Assembly: GCA_964436315.1 (NCBI GenBank) | Contig: CAYTCZ010000009.1 | Span: 1-47,685, forward strand | Origin: CAYTCZ01 sp964436315 | Lineage (GTDB): Bacteria; Actinomycetota; Thermoleophilia; Gaiellales; Gaiellaceae | Length of the DNA stretch: 47,685 nt | Direction of reading: 5' to 3' | In this document: in pieces, positions 7,401 through 15,091 of the stretch | How positions within the stretch are numbered: position 1 is the stretch's first letter | How the letters are laid out: each line of letters starts with the position of its first letter | The notes under the pieces: model-generated | Seen by the model: the letters and a program-made list of their open reading frames with translations, nothing else | Told to the model about the DNA's origin: nothing | Database searches by the model: none | Program-made: the position numbers and the translations under genes

Positions 7401-9598
7401 ACAAGGACGGATCGGCCCGCATACTGATCGTCGACGACGAGCCGTTCAATGTCGATTACATCCAACAGGAACTCGACGACCTTGGATACGAAACGTCGAC
7501 GGCGACCAACGGGACCGAGGCACTCGAAAGCATCGCCGCCGATCCTCCCGACCTCGTTCTACTCGACGTGATGATGCCGGACATCGACGGCATCACGGTC
7601 TGTCGCATGCTGAAGGACGATCCGAAGACCCGGTTGATTCCTGTCGTAATCATGACGGCCCTCAATGCGCAAGAAGACCGGATCCGTGGAATCGAGGCTG
7701 GCGCCGACGACTTCTTGTCCAAGCCGGTGGACGACCGTGAGCTCATCGCGCGAATCGGAACGCTCCTGAAACAGAAGAAGACGGTCGACCGAGCGATCGG
7801 CGAATTGGAGAGCGCGAGCGATCAGCTCGAGCGTCTCGGGTCGCGCGAGCTTGATGCCTCAGTGCTGGTCTTGAAGCTCAGCGGAGACGCCACCCCAGCT
7901 CAGGCCTCGGATGAAGCTCTGGGCTTCATTCTCCGTCGATACGCGCGAGCGATCGCAGAGCTGGTTGCTGAGGCAGGCGGCGAAAGCGTTGAGGCTGACG
8001 AAGAGACGCAGATCGTGCTCTTCCGAAACGAGGTTCCAACGAAGCACGCGCGCACCGCGGTCGCGGTAGCTCAGAAAATTCTCGACCAAACGAAGACCCT
8101 CAACGCCGAAAACACCCTTTCCCCCATCACCGCCGACATCGCTGTGAGCTCCGGATCGATTCAAGTCGAATCGACCCGAATGGAAGACGAAGCCGAGGCA
8201 CGCTGGCGCTTATCGCTGACCGGGGGGCCGGTCGACACCGCTACCGAACTGGTCAACGCGGCGATGGGCAGCCTCGTGGTCGGTCCGGAAACCGCCAATC
8301 GGATCGCTGACCACTATGGGCTCGAGCGACTCACCGATTCCGCCTACCGCGTGCTCGGAACTCGAGAACCAACCAAAGCGTCCCAACCGGCCCCGCAGCC
8401 GGCCAGCGAGCAGCCAGCCACGATGGTGACGAGTCCTGACGCGTGGTGGCCGGCTGCCTTTGCCGCGCTCGAGTCGGAGGTCCGAAACAGCTGGGAGGTC
8501 GAGGGAGAGATCTTTCTGACCAGGATCCTCAGCGGGAAGTCCGGCGCGCTCGTCTACGCCGTCGATCTGAACTGTCGTGACTTCACGGGACAGGCGATCT
8601 TGAAGCTTGCTGAGTCCAAGGACGCCGGCTGGGGAGAAGAGGAGGAATCCGCCAGGCATCGACAGGCAACGGAAGCAAATCGGGCATACGCGACCGAGCA
8701 TCTGCCTCAAGTCGTGCACACTGCGCAGCTCGATCGGCAACTCGCAATCCTCGTCACCATAGCGGCGCGAGGACTCGAGTATTCGGCCCCCTGGGCCGAG
8801 TCGCCCTACGAGCGTCAGCTCGCATCAGTCGAACGCCTCTCTCCAGAGCTGCTTGGCGCATGGAACAGCGACTACAAGCTCGCCAACACCATGAACCAAC
8901 CCTCCAGTCTGCTACAAAGTTGGCTCGACTACCGGCTCGACCCGACCGAAGGTCGCATCCACGCCTTTCTCCGCGAGACCTACGGACTGACGGCCGAGGA
9001 TGAGTCCTTCATCTTCGACGGACACTGGTATCCGAATCCACTCGCCTTTGCGCTCGATCGCGCCGCCCTTCCCGATCGCTTGCGGCTGCGTGCTGTTACC
9101 GGCCGAATGCACGGCGATCTTCACGGCTTCAACGTCCTCGTTCGATCCCAGACCCCTGACGAGATCGACTACTACCTCATCGACTTGGCCATGTACCAGG
9201 ACGATGCCTTCCTTCTCTACGACCACGCCTATTTCGAGATCGCGCATCTCATTCACGCGCGCGGCGACGTTGACCCTGAGCGTTGGCTCAACATCCTGGC
9301 CGCAATGTCGCGGAGCGAGACGCCGGGCGCCGACGATCTCGGCCTCGCCCAACTCATCGCCAAACTGCGCCAGGGGGTGCTGGACTGGATCGACACCTAC
9401 GAGGCGAACCGCCTGTCATACCTCGAGAGTCAGTACGCACTCGGGCGCGTCGCGGCCGGGCTTAACTTCGTCCACAAGGCGCTGCCGCCAGAGCAACGGC
9501 TCCTCGCACTCCTGTATAGCGCGACCGCCCTGAAGGGCTATCTCAAGTTTCACAATGTCGACTGGCCCAAGCACGGCAACGTGCTCAAGCACAGTTAG
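7397..9598 (+). CDS. Receiver / degenerate nucleotide-cyclase-like / APH-like kinase-fold fusion protein
   Basis: Start ATG at 7397 (ATGA overlap) gives 733 residues. Residues 8-125 are a receiver with D13/D14, phospho-acceptor D57 (LLDVMMPDIDG) and K109 (LSKPVDD). Residues 150-322 match the layout of a class III adenylate/guanylate cyclase, but catalytic positions are replaced: first metal Asp by K160, the second (GD) by E203, and the transition-state Asn/Arg by D280/E284. A Pro/Ala/Gln linker (325-345) follows. Residues 370-730 resemble aminoglycoside/choline kinases: K403 (AILKLAES), Brenner motif HGDLHGFNVLV (572-582), and metal site D596 (YLIDLA). I infer a phosphorelay output that phosphorylates a small molecule or protein. 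The exact architecture is not one I recognise. Confidence 0.85.
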   Translation: MNKDGSARILIVDDEPFNVDYIQQELDDLGYETSTATNGTEALESIAADPPDLVLLDVMMPDIDGITVCRMLKDDPKTRLIPVVIMTALNAQEDRIRGIEAGADDFLSKPVDDRELIARIGTLLKQKKTVDRAIGELESASDQLERLGSRELDASVLVLKLSGDATPAQASDEALGFILRRYARAIAELVAEAGGESVEADEETQIVLFRNEVPTKHARTAVAVAQKILDQTKTLNAENTLSPITADIAVSSGSIQVESTRMEDEAEARWRLSLTGGPVDTATELVNAAMGSLVVGPETANRIADHYGLERLTDSAYRVLGTREPTKASQPAPQPASEQPATMVTSPDAWWPAAFAALESEVRNSWEVEGEIFLTRILSGKSGALVYAVDLNCRDFTGQAILKLAESKDAGWGEEEESARHRQATEANRAYATEHLPQVVHTAQLDRQLAILVTIAARGLEYSAPWAESPYERQLASVERLSPELLGAWNSDYKLANTMNQPSSLLQSWLDYRLDPTEGRIHAFLRETYGLTAEDESFIFDGHWYPNPLAFALDRAALPDRLRLRAVTGRMHGDLHGFNVLVRSQTPDEIDYYLIDLAMYQDDAFLLYDHAYFEIAHLIHARGDVDPERWLNILAAMSRSETPGADDLGLAQLIAKLRQGVLDWIDTYEANRLSYLESQYALGRVAAGLNFVHKALPPEQRLLALLYSATALKGYLKFHNVDWPKHGNVLKHS

Positions 9599-9640
9599 GT
9601 TGATGCAGCGCGAGCCAAGTCCCAACTCGTAAGGGGTCCC

Positions 9641-9809
9641 CGCGCCGCTGGGGCGGGGCTGCCAAAGGAGGCGAGGCTGAGCCCCGAGGGCATTACTTCG
9701 AAGGTACGGCCGCGGGGCGAAGCCGAAGCATCGCGCCGCGAGCGTCGTCAGGCTGTCCGCGGAGCCGGGCTCCGCCCGGCAGGAGCGGCAGCCCCCCAGG
9801 GAAGCGAGG
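9641..9809 (+). repeat. Structured dispersed element, copy 1
   Basis: About 169 bp, starting 42 bp after the REC-APH gene. It aligns with copies at 10518-10689 and 21115-21271 (same orientation). Shared landmarks, in order: a CTGGGGCGG-type left end; AGGGCATTAC-N7-GTACGGCC at 9687-9711; CCGCGAGCGTCGTCAGG; GCCGGGC-TCC-GCCCGGC hairpin; right end GAAGCGAGG. The left and right ends are complementary (GGCTGCC with GGCAGCC, CTGGGG with CCCCAG). The central hairpin is closed by GCCCCG/CGGGGC (9681-9686 with 9713-9718). It is either a structured RNA or a MITE-like element. Confidence 0.7.
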
Positions 9810-9974
9810 TTCCTCGGTTTCCTGGGGCGGCGCTCGCAAGCGAGGCGAATCGGCGAGCAGCCGGTCTGGATCTGGCTTCGTTCGGACGAAGATGTCGCGG
9901 CCGTCGAAGAGCGACATCCCCACCGAGAGGTTGCCGTCGACGATGCGCCGATCCCACGATTGCTTTCGCATCAT
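9693..9974 (-). CDS. Doubtful hypothetical ORF running into dispersed element
   Basis: The first ~40 codons (MMRKQSWDRRIVDGNLSV...) look protein-like and match no family I know. The rest reads straight through the partial copy and copy 1 of the dispersed element in antisense, giving a Pro/Gly/Arg/Leu-rich tail (PLLPGGARLRGQPDD). Either the frame is chance, or a small gene lost its native 3' end when the elements inserted. The start could be 9971, 9974 or 10010. Confidence 0.2.
   Translation of the reverse strand: MMRKQSWDRRIVDGNLSVGMSLFDGRDIFVRTKPDPDRLLADSPRLRAPPQETEEPRFPGGLPLLPGGARLRGQPDDARGAMLRLRPAAVPSK
9812..9849 (+). repeat. Truncated copy of the dispersed element (left end only)
   Basis: Begins 2 nt after copy 1. 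It reproduces the left end of copy 2 with few changes: the CCTCGGTTTC block, GGGGCGGCG, and a CTCG-CAAG-CGAG mini-hairpin. After GCGAA the similarity stops and unrelated sequence begins. The remaining ~200 bp to the next gene hold no other feature beyond the doubtful minus ORF. Confidence 0.6.
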
Positions 9975-10049
9975 ATGATCGCCTGATGGAGCGAGCTTCG
10001 GCGGCGCCACTTAGCAGTCGGTTCGCTGCCGAGCGAGGAGGGAGACGTC

Positions 10050-10436
10050 TTGCCGAGCGCCATCGACACCGTGCGAGTGATGTACGACAGCTTCTTCGAG
10101 GGAGATATCCCGAAGGCCCTCAGTGTCGTCGACCCGGAGGTTGTCTGGATCGAGCTCTTCCCCTTCGCAGGGACCTACATCGGTCCGCAGGCGATCAAGG
10201 AGGTCTTCGAGAGAGTTCTCGACGAGTTCGAGTCCTACGAGATGACCTTCGATTGCTTCATCGAGGACAACGACCTCGTTGTCGTACTCGGCAACTACAA
10301 GGTGAAACGGAAGAACGTTGACGACATCTTCGAGGCCCACTTCGTGCACGCTTTCTGGGTCTCGGACGACAAAGTCGTCAAGTACGAGCAGTTCACGGAT
10401 ACAGCGAAGGCGATTCGCACCCTCAAGCTGACTTGA
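10050..10436 (+). CDS. SnoaL-like / NTF2-fold protein
   Basis: A 128-residue protein of the NTF2-like cone fold, recognised from the opening helix (TVRVMYDSFFEGDIPKALSV), the V-DPEVVWIE strand and the HFVHAFWVSDDKVVKYEQF strand pair. Family members are ketosteroid-isomerase-like enzymes or ligand-binding proteins; substrate unknown. The start is a TTG at 10050, chosen because GAGGAGGGAG lies 4-13 nt upstream; no ATG gives a better fit. It is a single gene flanked by dispersed elements on both sides. The downstream gene is convergent. Confidence 0.8.
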   Translation: MPSAIDTVRVMYDSFFEGDIPKALSVVDPEVVWIELFPFAGTYIGPQAIKEVFERVLDEFESYEMTFDCFIEDNDLVVVLGNYKVKRKNVDDIFEAHFVHAFWVSDDKVVKYEQFTDTAKAIRTLKLT

Positions 10437-10517
10437 GCAGTTCTTCCCCCGGCGGAGGTCAGAGCGTTCCGAGGAATGAGACCCCTTAGGCCACTGCCGC
10501 CCAGAGGCTTTGAGGCG

Positions 10518-10689
10518 CCTCGGTTTCGTGGGGCGGCGCTCGCAAACGAGGCGAACCCGAGGGCCGCAGGGCAGTACACCTGAGGTACGACCAAGGCCCG
10601 AGGGTGAAGGATCGCACCGCGAGCGTCGTCAGGTTGTCCGCGGGGCCGGGCTCCGCCCGGCGGGAGCGGCGCCGCCCACGGAAGCGAGG
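10518..10689 (+). repeat. Structured dispersed element, copy 2 (best formed)
   Basis: 172 bp with terminal inverted arms: 10518-10539 pairs with 10669-10689 over ~20 positions with one mismatch, one G-T pair and one bulge. Inside are a CTCG-CAAA-CGAG mini-hairpin; a long hairpin with GTAC/GTAC (10574-10577, 10585-10588), GGGCC/GGCCC (10561-10565, 10595-10599) and CCC/GGG separated by tandem G-A; a CCGCG/CGCGG stem; and GCCGGGC-TCC-GCCCGGC (10645-10661). It lies between convergent genes, so it may also end transcription. No target-site duplication is obvious. Confidence 0.75.
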
Positions 10690-10691
10690 GG

Positions 10692-11699
10692 TTACTCAGT
10701 TGAGTATTTCGGCTGAACCTTTTCGTCGCGTATGAGTGCGACGGCGTTGTTCGCGGCGATCGCAGCCTCGCCGAATCCGATCGAGATCAGTGTAATCTTG
10801 CCCTCGTAGCCGGCAACGTCACCGGCGGCATACACGCCGTCGAGCGACGTCTCCATGGTCCTCGGCTCGACCAGAATCTGCTTTTTGCCGTAGAACTCGA
10901 GGCCCCACTCAGCGATCGCTCCCAAGTGCGAATGGAATCCGAGGAGCGTGATCAACGCATCGCACTCAACGTCGAAGAACTCCTCCGATTCCGTGTTCTC
11001 GATCGTGACCGAGCTGATCGCCCCGTCGCCGGCCACGTCTCGAACTTCGGCGGGAACAACGATGCGGACTTTGCCCTCTTCTTCAAGCTTCCTGGCCTCA
11101 TTGACCGATGCCTCGAGCGCGCGGAAGCGGGTGCGGCGATGGACAAGCGTAATGGGGAGGTTGGCCGTGTCTTGGAGCCCGAGCGTCCAGTCCAAAGCTG
11201 AGTCGCCACCACCCACGATGACGCAGGTCTTGTCGGCGAAGACGTGTTTCTCGCGCACGAAGTAGTGGAGGCCCTTGCCCTGCCAGTCGTCGATGGATTC
11301 GACCGGAAGCTTGCGGGGTTCGAAGGCTCCGTGCCCGGCGGTGACGATGATCGTTCGAGACGCGTAGCTGTTGCCTGCGTTCGTCGAAACGACGAGCACT
11401 TCCTCGTCGTCGATCGTTGTTCGTGTCAGCTCGGACACCTCTTCCCCAAGTCGAACATCAGCTCCGTACTGGAGCCCCTGCTCGACGCAGAGATCGACGA
11501 GAGCCTGGCCGCCGACCTTCGGGTGTCCAGCAACGTCGAAGATGTGCTTCTCGGGATAGACGGCGGAGACTTGGCCGCCGAGCTGTTCCAGTGACTCGAT
11601 GATGCGGACCGACGCGTCGCGATGACCGGCGTAGTAGGCCACCGCAAGCCCGACGGGTCCTCCGCCGATTATTGCGATGTCAACGACCTGCTCACTCAC
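10692..11699 (-). CDS. Ferredoxin/flavodoxin-NADP+ reductase, thioredoxin-reductase-like type
   Basis: A 335-residue flavoprotein that moves electrons between NADPH and ferredoxin or flavodoxin. The FAD-binding site is IIGGGPVGLAVAYYAGHR near residue 10. The NADPH-binding loop is VIVGGGDSALDW in the centre. A second FAD motif, GVYAAGDVAGYEGK, lies near the C-terminus. The CxxC redox pair of true thioredoxin reductases is absent, which points to the FNR2/YumC group. GTG start at 11699. The gene lies 37 bp downstream of the ErpA-like gene on the same strand, so the two probably share a transcript, linking reducing power with Fe-S assembly. A structured repeat follows its stop. Confidence 0.92.
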   Translation of the reverse strand: MSEQVVDIAIIGGGPVGLAVAYYAGHRDASVRIIESLEQLGGQVSAVYPEKHIFDVAGHPKVGGQALVDLCVEQGLQYGADVRLGEEVSELTRTTIDDEEVLVVSTNAGNSYASRTIIVTAGHGAFEPRKLPVESIDDWQGKGLHYFVREKHVFADKTCVIVGGGDSALDWTLGLQDTANLPITLVHRRTRFRALEASVNEARKLEEEGKVRIVVPAEVRDVAGDGAISSVTIENTESEEFFDVECDALITLLGFHSHLGAIAEWGLEFYGKKQILVEPRTMETSLDGVYAAGDVAGYEGKITLISIGFGEAAIAANNAVALIRDEKVQPKYSTE

Positions 11700-11736
11700 C
11701 GAGCAGCGATGCTATCTACTCGAGGCGTCGCGGAGG

Positions 11737-12135
11737 TTAGTGACCGCAGCTGGGGCCGCAACCGCCGGCGGGTGTCGAAGCAGGATCACCCTCCTCACCA
11801 ACGCCTTCTTTGGCCTGGAAGGAAGACCCGCAACCACAAGCAGCCTGTACGTTCGGGTTATTGATCGCAAAGCCGGCGCCCATGAGCTGATCGATGTAGT
11901 CGATCTCGGATCCGGCAAGGTACGGCGCGCTGAACGGATCGATGACGACCGTAACGCCGTGTTGCTCGATCTCGTTGTCACCGTCTTGCGGGCCGCGGTC
12001 GAAGCCCAACGCGTACTGGAAGCCCGAACATCCACCGCCCTGGATTGCCACCCGGAGCACCTGGACGTCGTCGTCGGCCTCCTCGGCCATGAGCTCCTTG
12101 ATCTTCGTCGCAGCTGTCTCAGTAACAGTGACCAT
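11737..12135 (-). CDS. erpA: A-type iron-sulfur cluster carrier (HesB/IscA/ErpA family)
   Basis: Delivers assembled Fe-S clusters to apoproteins. The three ligand cysteines are present: C36 (GGGCSGFQY) and C100/C102 (AACGCGSSF), within the usual ~107-residue core. A C-terminal extension of ~25 residues adds two more cysteines, C126 and C130 (GGCGPSCGH), not part of the standard fold. The ATG at 12135 lies 7 nt from a TACAAT -10 box, suggesting a leaderless message. It is divergent from the nuo operon, whose subunits need many Fe-S clusters, so co-expression is plausible. I name it erpA by best fit; iscA or sufA cannot be excluded. Confidence 0.88.
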   Translation of the reverse strand: MVTVTETAATKIKELMAEEADDDVQVLRVAIQGGGCSGFQYALGFDRGPQDGDNEIEQHGVTVVIDPFSAPYLAGSEIDYIDQLMGAGFAINNPNVQAACGCGSSFQAKEGVGEEGDPASTPAGGCGPSCGH

Positions 12136-12141
12136 GATCCG

Positions 12142-12147
12142 ATTGTA
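12142..12147 (-). promoter_or_regulatory. Putative -10 box TACAAT for the erpA-like gene
   Basis: TACAAT on the minus strand ends 6 nt before the ATG at 12135, which would place transcription start at the first base of the start codon. No Shine-Dalgarno is seen. TAGAAT at 12272-12277 on the plus strand is a similar candidate for the nuo operon. Confidence 0.45.
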
Positions 12148-12261
12148 GTGAATTCAGGACAAGCATCGGGCAATCGCCACAAAAACTTGACTTTGTTGCA
12201 CTCGTAGCAGGAGAAAAATCCCTGCTCAACACGTCATTTTGAGAGCGCAGCGTGGCGGCTT

Positions 12262-12660
12262 GTGCCGCGGTTAGAATGCGGCGATTTGATCCTCGCGACG
12301 CTCGACGACTGGTTCCCGTTCCTCGTCTATGCGCTCATCGCCTTCGCCATTCCGGCGTCGATGGTGATGTTCTCGTTCCTATTCGCGACGAGACCTACTC
12401 AGCGAACCAAGGCGAAGACGATCCCGTTCGAGTCGGGCGTCTCCGAAGGCCCGATGAAGGAACAACGGTTCACCATCAGCTTCTACCTCACGGCGATGCT
12501 CTTCATCGTCTTCGATATCGAGATTGTCTTTCTCTATCCGGTTGCGATCGTCCTCGAAGACGTCGGCTGGTTCGCGGTCGCCGAGTTTGGCTTCTTCATC
12601 GCGATTCTGGCGATCGCCTACGTCTACGTCTGGCGTAAGAAGGCGCTGGAGTGGCGATGA
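12262..12660 (+). CDS. nuoA: NADH-quinone oxidoreductase subunit A
   Basis: First gene of the complex I operon. A small membrane subunit with three helices (FPFLVYALIAFAIPASMVMF; ISFYLTAMLFIVFDIEIVFLYP; FFIAILAIAYVYVW). The signature F-ESG (KTIPFESGVSEGP) and the FDIE motif of TM2 are present. The open frame begins with GTG at 12262, but MPRLECGD is atypical. A TTG at 12286 (MILATLDDWFPFLV) fits the family better and lies 8 nt after a TAGAAT box, so the true start is probably 12286. The stop overlaps nuoB (ATGA). Confidence 0.93.
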   Translation: MPRLECGDLILATLDDWFPFLVYALIAFAIPASMVMFSFLFATRPTQRTKAKTIPFESGVSEGPMKEQRFTISFYLTAMLFIVFDIEIVFLYPVAIVLEDVGWFAVAEFGFFIAILAIAYVYVWRKKALEWR

Positions 12661-13238
12661 GCGATCGTCCAAAACGTCTGGCCGAGTACGGGCTCAATTC
12701 GGAGCGGGTTCTGATGACCAAGAAGGGGCCCGGCAAATTCGAAAACGAGCTCGGCGATCTCGAGTCTCAGCTGATGCTGACAACGGTGGAGAAAGCAATC
12801 GGCTGGGCGCAGGGAAGCTCGATCTGGCCGGATACGTTCGGCCTCGCCTGCTGTGCGATCGAGATGATGACCATCGTCTCGTCGCGGTATGACGTCTCGC
12901 GCTTCGGGATGGAGGTGTTCCGAAGCTCTCCGAGACAGGCCGACCTACTCATCGTCTCGGGCCGTGTCTCGCACAAGATGGCCAAGCCGCTCAGGCAGGT
13001 TTACGATCAGATGCTCGAGCCGAAGTGGGTGATCGCGATGGGAGCCTGCTCGAGCTCGGGCGGCATGTTCAACAACTACGCAATCCTCCAGGGCGTCGAC
13101 AAGATCGTCCCGGTCGACATCCATGTCCCCGGCTGCCCGCCGCGACCTGAGGCGCTGCTCGAGGGGATCGTGCGACTCCAAGAGAAGATCAAGGCCGGAG
13201 TTCCGCCCGCGTACGAAATTCGACAGGTTGCAACATGA
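12657..13238 (+). CDS. nuoB: NADH-quinone oxidoreductase subunit B (N2 cluster)
   Basis: Peripheral-arm subunit that carries the terminal 4Fe-4S cluster N2, next to the quinone site. Ligands are visible: the adjacent pair in GLACCAIEMM, one in MGACSSSGG and one in VPGCPPRPEAL. The ATG at 12657 (ATGA overlap with nuoA) is preferred to the GTG two codons upstream. The N-terminal ~35 residues (SERVLMTKKGPGKFENELGD) form a modest extension. The stop overlaps nuoC. Confidence 0.97.
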   Translation: MSDRPKRLAEYGLNSERVLMTKKGPGKFENELGDLESQLMLTTVEKAIGWAQGSSIWPDTFGLACCAIEMMTIVSSRYDVSRFGMEVFRSSPRQADLLIVSGRVSHKMAKPLRQVYDQMLEPKWVIAMGACSSSGGMFNNYAILQGVDKIVPVDIHVPGCPPRPEALLEGIVRLQEKIKAGVPPAYEIRQVAT

Positions 13239-13786
13239 GCCCGTCCTACGGAGCCGTGCCGGGGTTCCTCGAGGAACGATCGGAGTACGAGGAAACCACG
13301 ATCATCGTCGAGCGCGAGCGCCTCTTGGAAGCTGCGCAGTACCTGCGTGACGAAGGCGGATTCAATTTTCTCTCAGACGTCGCCGCTGCCGACTATCTCG
13401 GCTGGACCGACGAGCGAGTCGCCGGCTACTGGGGCTCCGCCCGCGGACGCGATCTCAACCTGCCCGGATCCGGCGGGCTCCGTCGTTCTCCCACTGCAAA
13501 GTCGGGACGCTTCTCGGTCTCCTACCACCTCCTTGCGATCCGAAGCGAGCCAGCACGCGTTCGACTTCAGGTCTGGTGCGAGCTCGACGAGCCGGTTCCG
13601 AGCGTCGTCTCGATCTGGCCGACGGCCGACTGGCACGAGCGCGAGGCCTACGACCTGATGGGGATCCAGTTCGAGAACCACCCGAACCTGGAACGGATTC
13701 TGCTCGAGGACGACTGGGTCGGTCATCCACTGCGCAAGGACTACCCCATCGGCGGCGAGCCGGTGCGGTTCTCAGACGAGGAATAG
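13235..13786 (+). CDS. nuoC: NADH-quinone oxidoreductase subunit C
   Basis: Peripheral-arm subunit (30 kDa homologue), 183 residues, without cofactors. The family signature is ERE-AYDLMGI-F-NHP-L-RILL-DDWVGHPLRKDYP at the C-terminal end. It is separate from nuoD here, unlike the fused NuoCD of enterobacteria. ATG overlaps the nuoB stop. The 33 bp before nuoD include an eight-codon frame (ATG at 13790) ending directly at the nuoD start, too short to judge. Confidence 0.96.
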   Translation: MSPSYGAVPGFLEERSEYEETTIIVERERLLEAAQYLRDEGGFNFLSDVAAADYLGWTDERVAGYWGSARGRDLNLPGSGGLRRSPTAKSGRFSVSYHLLAIRSEPARVRLQVWCELDEPVPSVVSIWPTADWHEREAYDLMGIQFENHPNLERILLEDDWVGHPLRKDYPIGGEPVRFSDEE

Positions 13787-13819
13787 GGCATGGGCCTCCA
13801 ACGACCACACGCTGAGTGA

Positions 13820-15091
13820 ATGGCTGTCGCTGAGCGGCCCGCCGACCGCGCCAAGATCTACGACGGGACTCGGATCCCGTCCCCCGTTCCAACCGTCCTA
13901 CGTGTGCCTCCCGAGCTGTATGAGGACGGCGACATCCTCGAGATCAATTTCGGGCCGAACCACCCTTCGACCCACGGTGTCCTTCGACTGACGCTCGAGC
14001 TAAACGGCGAGCGTGTGGTGGGACTGAACGCAGTCGTTGGCTATCTCCATACCGGCTTCGAGAAGAGCATGGAGCAGAAGACGTATTGGAAGGCGATCAC
14101 GTATCCGGAGCGCATCGATTACCTCTCCTTCCAGAACAACGAGCTCGTGTTCGTGCTCGCAATTGAGAAGCTGCTCGGAATCGAGGTCCCGCCAAAGGCG
14201 GTCTGGATGCGGATGCTGCTCTCCGAGCTGAACCGCATCCACTCGCACCTGGTGTGGCTCGGCACGTCGGCGCTCGAGCTTGGTGCGATTTCGATGTTCT
14301 GGTACTGCTTCCGTGAGCGCGAGGCCATTCTCGACCTGTTCGAGATGGTCACCGGCGTTCGCATGCACACGCGCTACTTCCAGGCGGGGGGACTTGCCGA
14401 GGACATCCCGCCCGGCTTCTACGACGAGTGCCGAAAGCTGTGCGACATCATGCCCAAGGCGGTCGACGACTACGAAGCGCTTCTCGATCGGCAGCCGATC
14501 TGGCTCGAGCGCACCAAGGGAGTCGGGCTGCTCTCTGCGGACGACGCGATCGCCCTGGGTCAGTCCGGTCCCGTTCTTCGTGCCTCAGGGGTGGACTGGG
14601 ATCTCCGCAAAGCGCAGCCCTACCTCGCCTACGACCAGGTCGATTTTGACGTGCCTGTCTACCCGGCCGGAGATGTTTACGATCGGTACAAGGTTCGCAT
14701 GGATGAGATGCGCGAATCGACGCGCATCGTCCTGCAGGCCCTCGAGGGGATGCCCGAGGGCCCGTGGATCGCGGACGACCGCAAGGTCGTCCTGCCTCCA
14801 CGGAATGAGCTCCATACATCAATGGAGAGCCTCATCCACCACTTCAAGCTCGTGACCGAGGGGTATTCGGTCCCGGAGGGAGAGGTCTACGTCACCATCG
14901 AGTCCGCTCGGGGCGAGATGGGCTGTTACCTCGTCTCGGACGGGGGCCCGAAGCCCTGGCGCGTCAAGTTCCGCGCTCCATCGTTCGTCGCGCTCGAGGC
15001 GACGGCGACAACCATGACCGACGCGCTCATCGCCGATCTGATCGCGATCGTCGCGTCGCTCGACACCGTGATGGGAGAGGTCGACCGGTGA
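13820..15091 (+). CDS. nuoD: NADH-quinone oxidoreductase subunit D
   Basis: The 49-kDa homologue, structurally related to [NiFe]-hydrogenase large subunits, which forms the quinone pocket with NuoB. It has 423 residues. The quinone-site motif NHPSTHGVLRL near residue 50 carries the conserved His. Family blocks include YLHTGFEKSMEQKTY, YPERIDYLS, LSELNRIHSHLVWLGT, ESARGEMGCYLVSDG and the C-terminal DTVMGEVDR. ATG at 13820 follows GAG and a TGA. The stop overlaps the GTG of nuoE (GTGA). Confidence 0.97.
   Translation: MAVAERPADRAKIYDGTRIPSPVPTVLRVPPELYEDGDILEINFGPNHPSTHGVLRLTLELNGERVVGLNAVVGYLHTGFEKSMEQKTYWKAITYPERIDYLSFQNNELVFVLAIEKLLGIEVPPKAVWMRMLLSELNRIHSHLVWLGTSALELGAISMFWYCFREREAILDLFEMVTGVRMHTRYFQAGGLAEDIPPGFYDECRKLCDIMPKAVDDYEALLDRQPIWLERTKGVGLLSADDAIALGQSGPVLRASGVDWDLRKAQPYLAYDQVDFDVPVYPAGDVYDRYKVRMDEMRESTRIVLQALEGMPEGPWIADDRKVVLPPRNELHTSMESLIHHFKLVTEGYSVPEGEVYVTIESARGEMGCYLVSDGGPKPWRVKFRAPSFVALEATATTMTDALIADLIAIVASLDTVMGEVDR

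Noticed and set aside
10561..10660. Riboswitch (c-di-GMP, ydaO or cobalamin type) in the dispersed element
   Set aside because: No diagnostic core of these classes is present, and two of the three copies are not upstream of a gene start in a fitting position.
13790..13819. Eight-codon leader peptide before nuoD
   Set aside because: Too short to support, with no regulatory codon run or attenuator hairpin.
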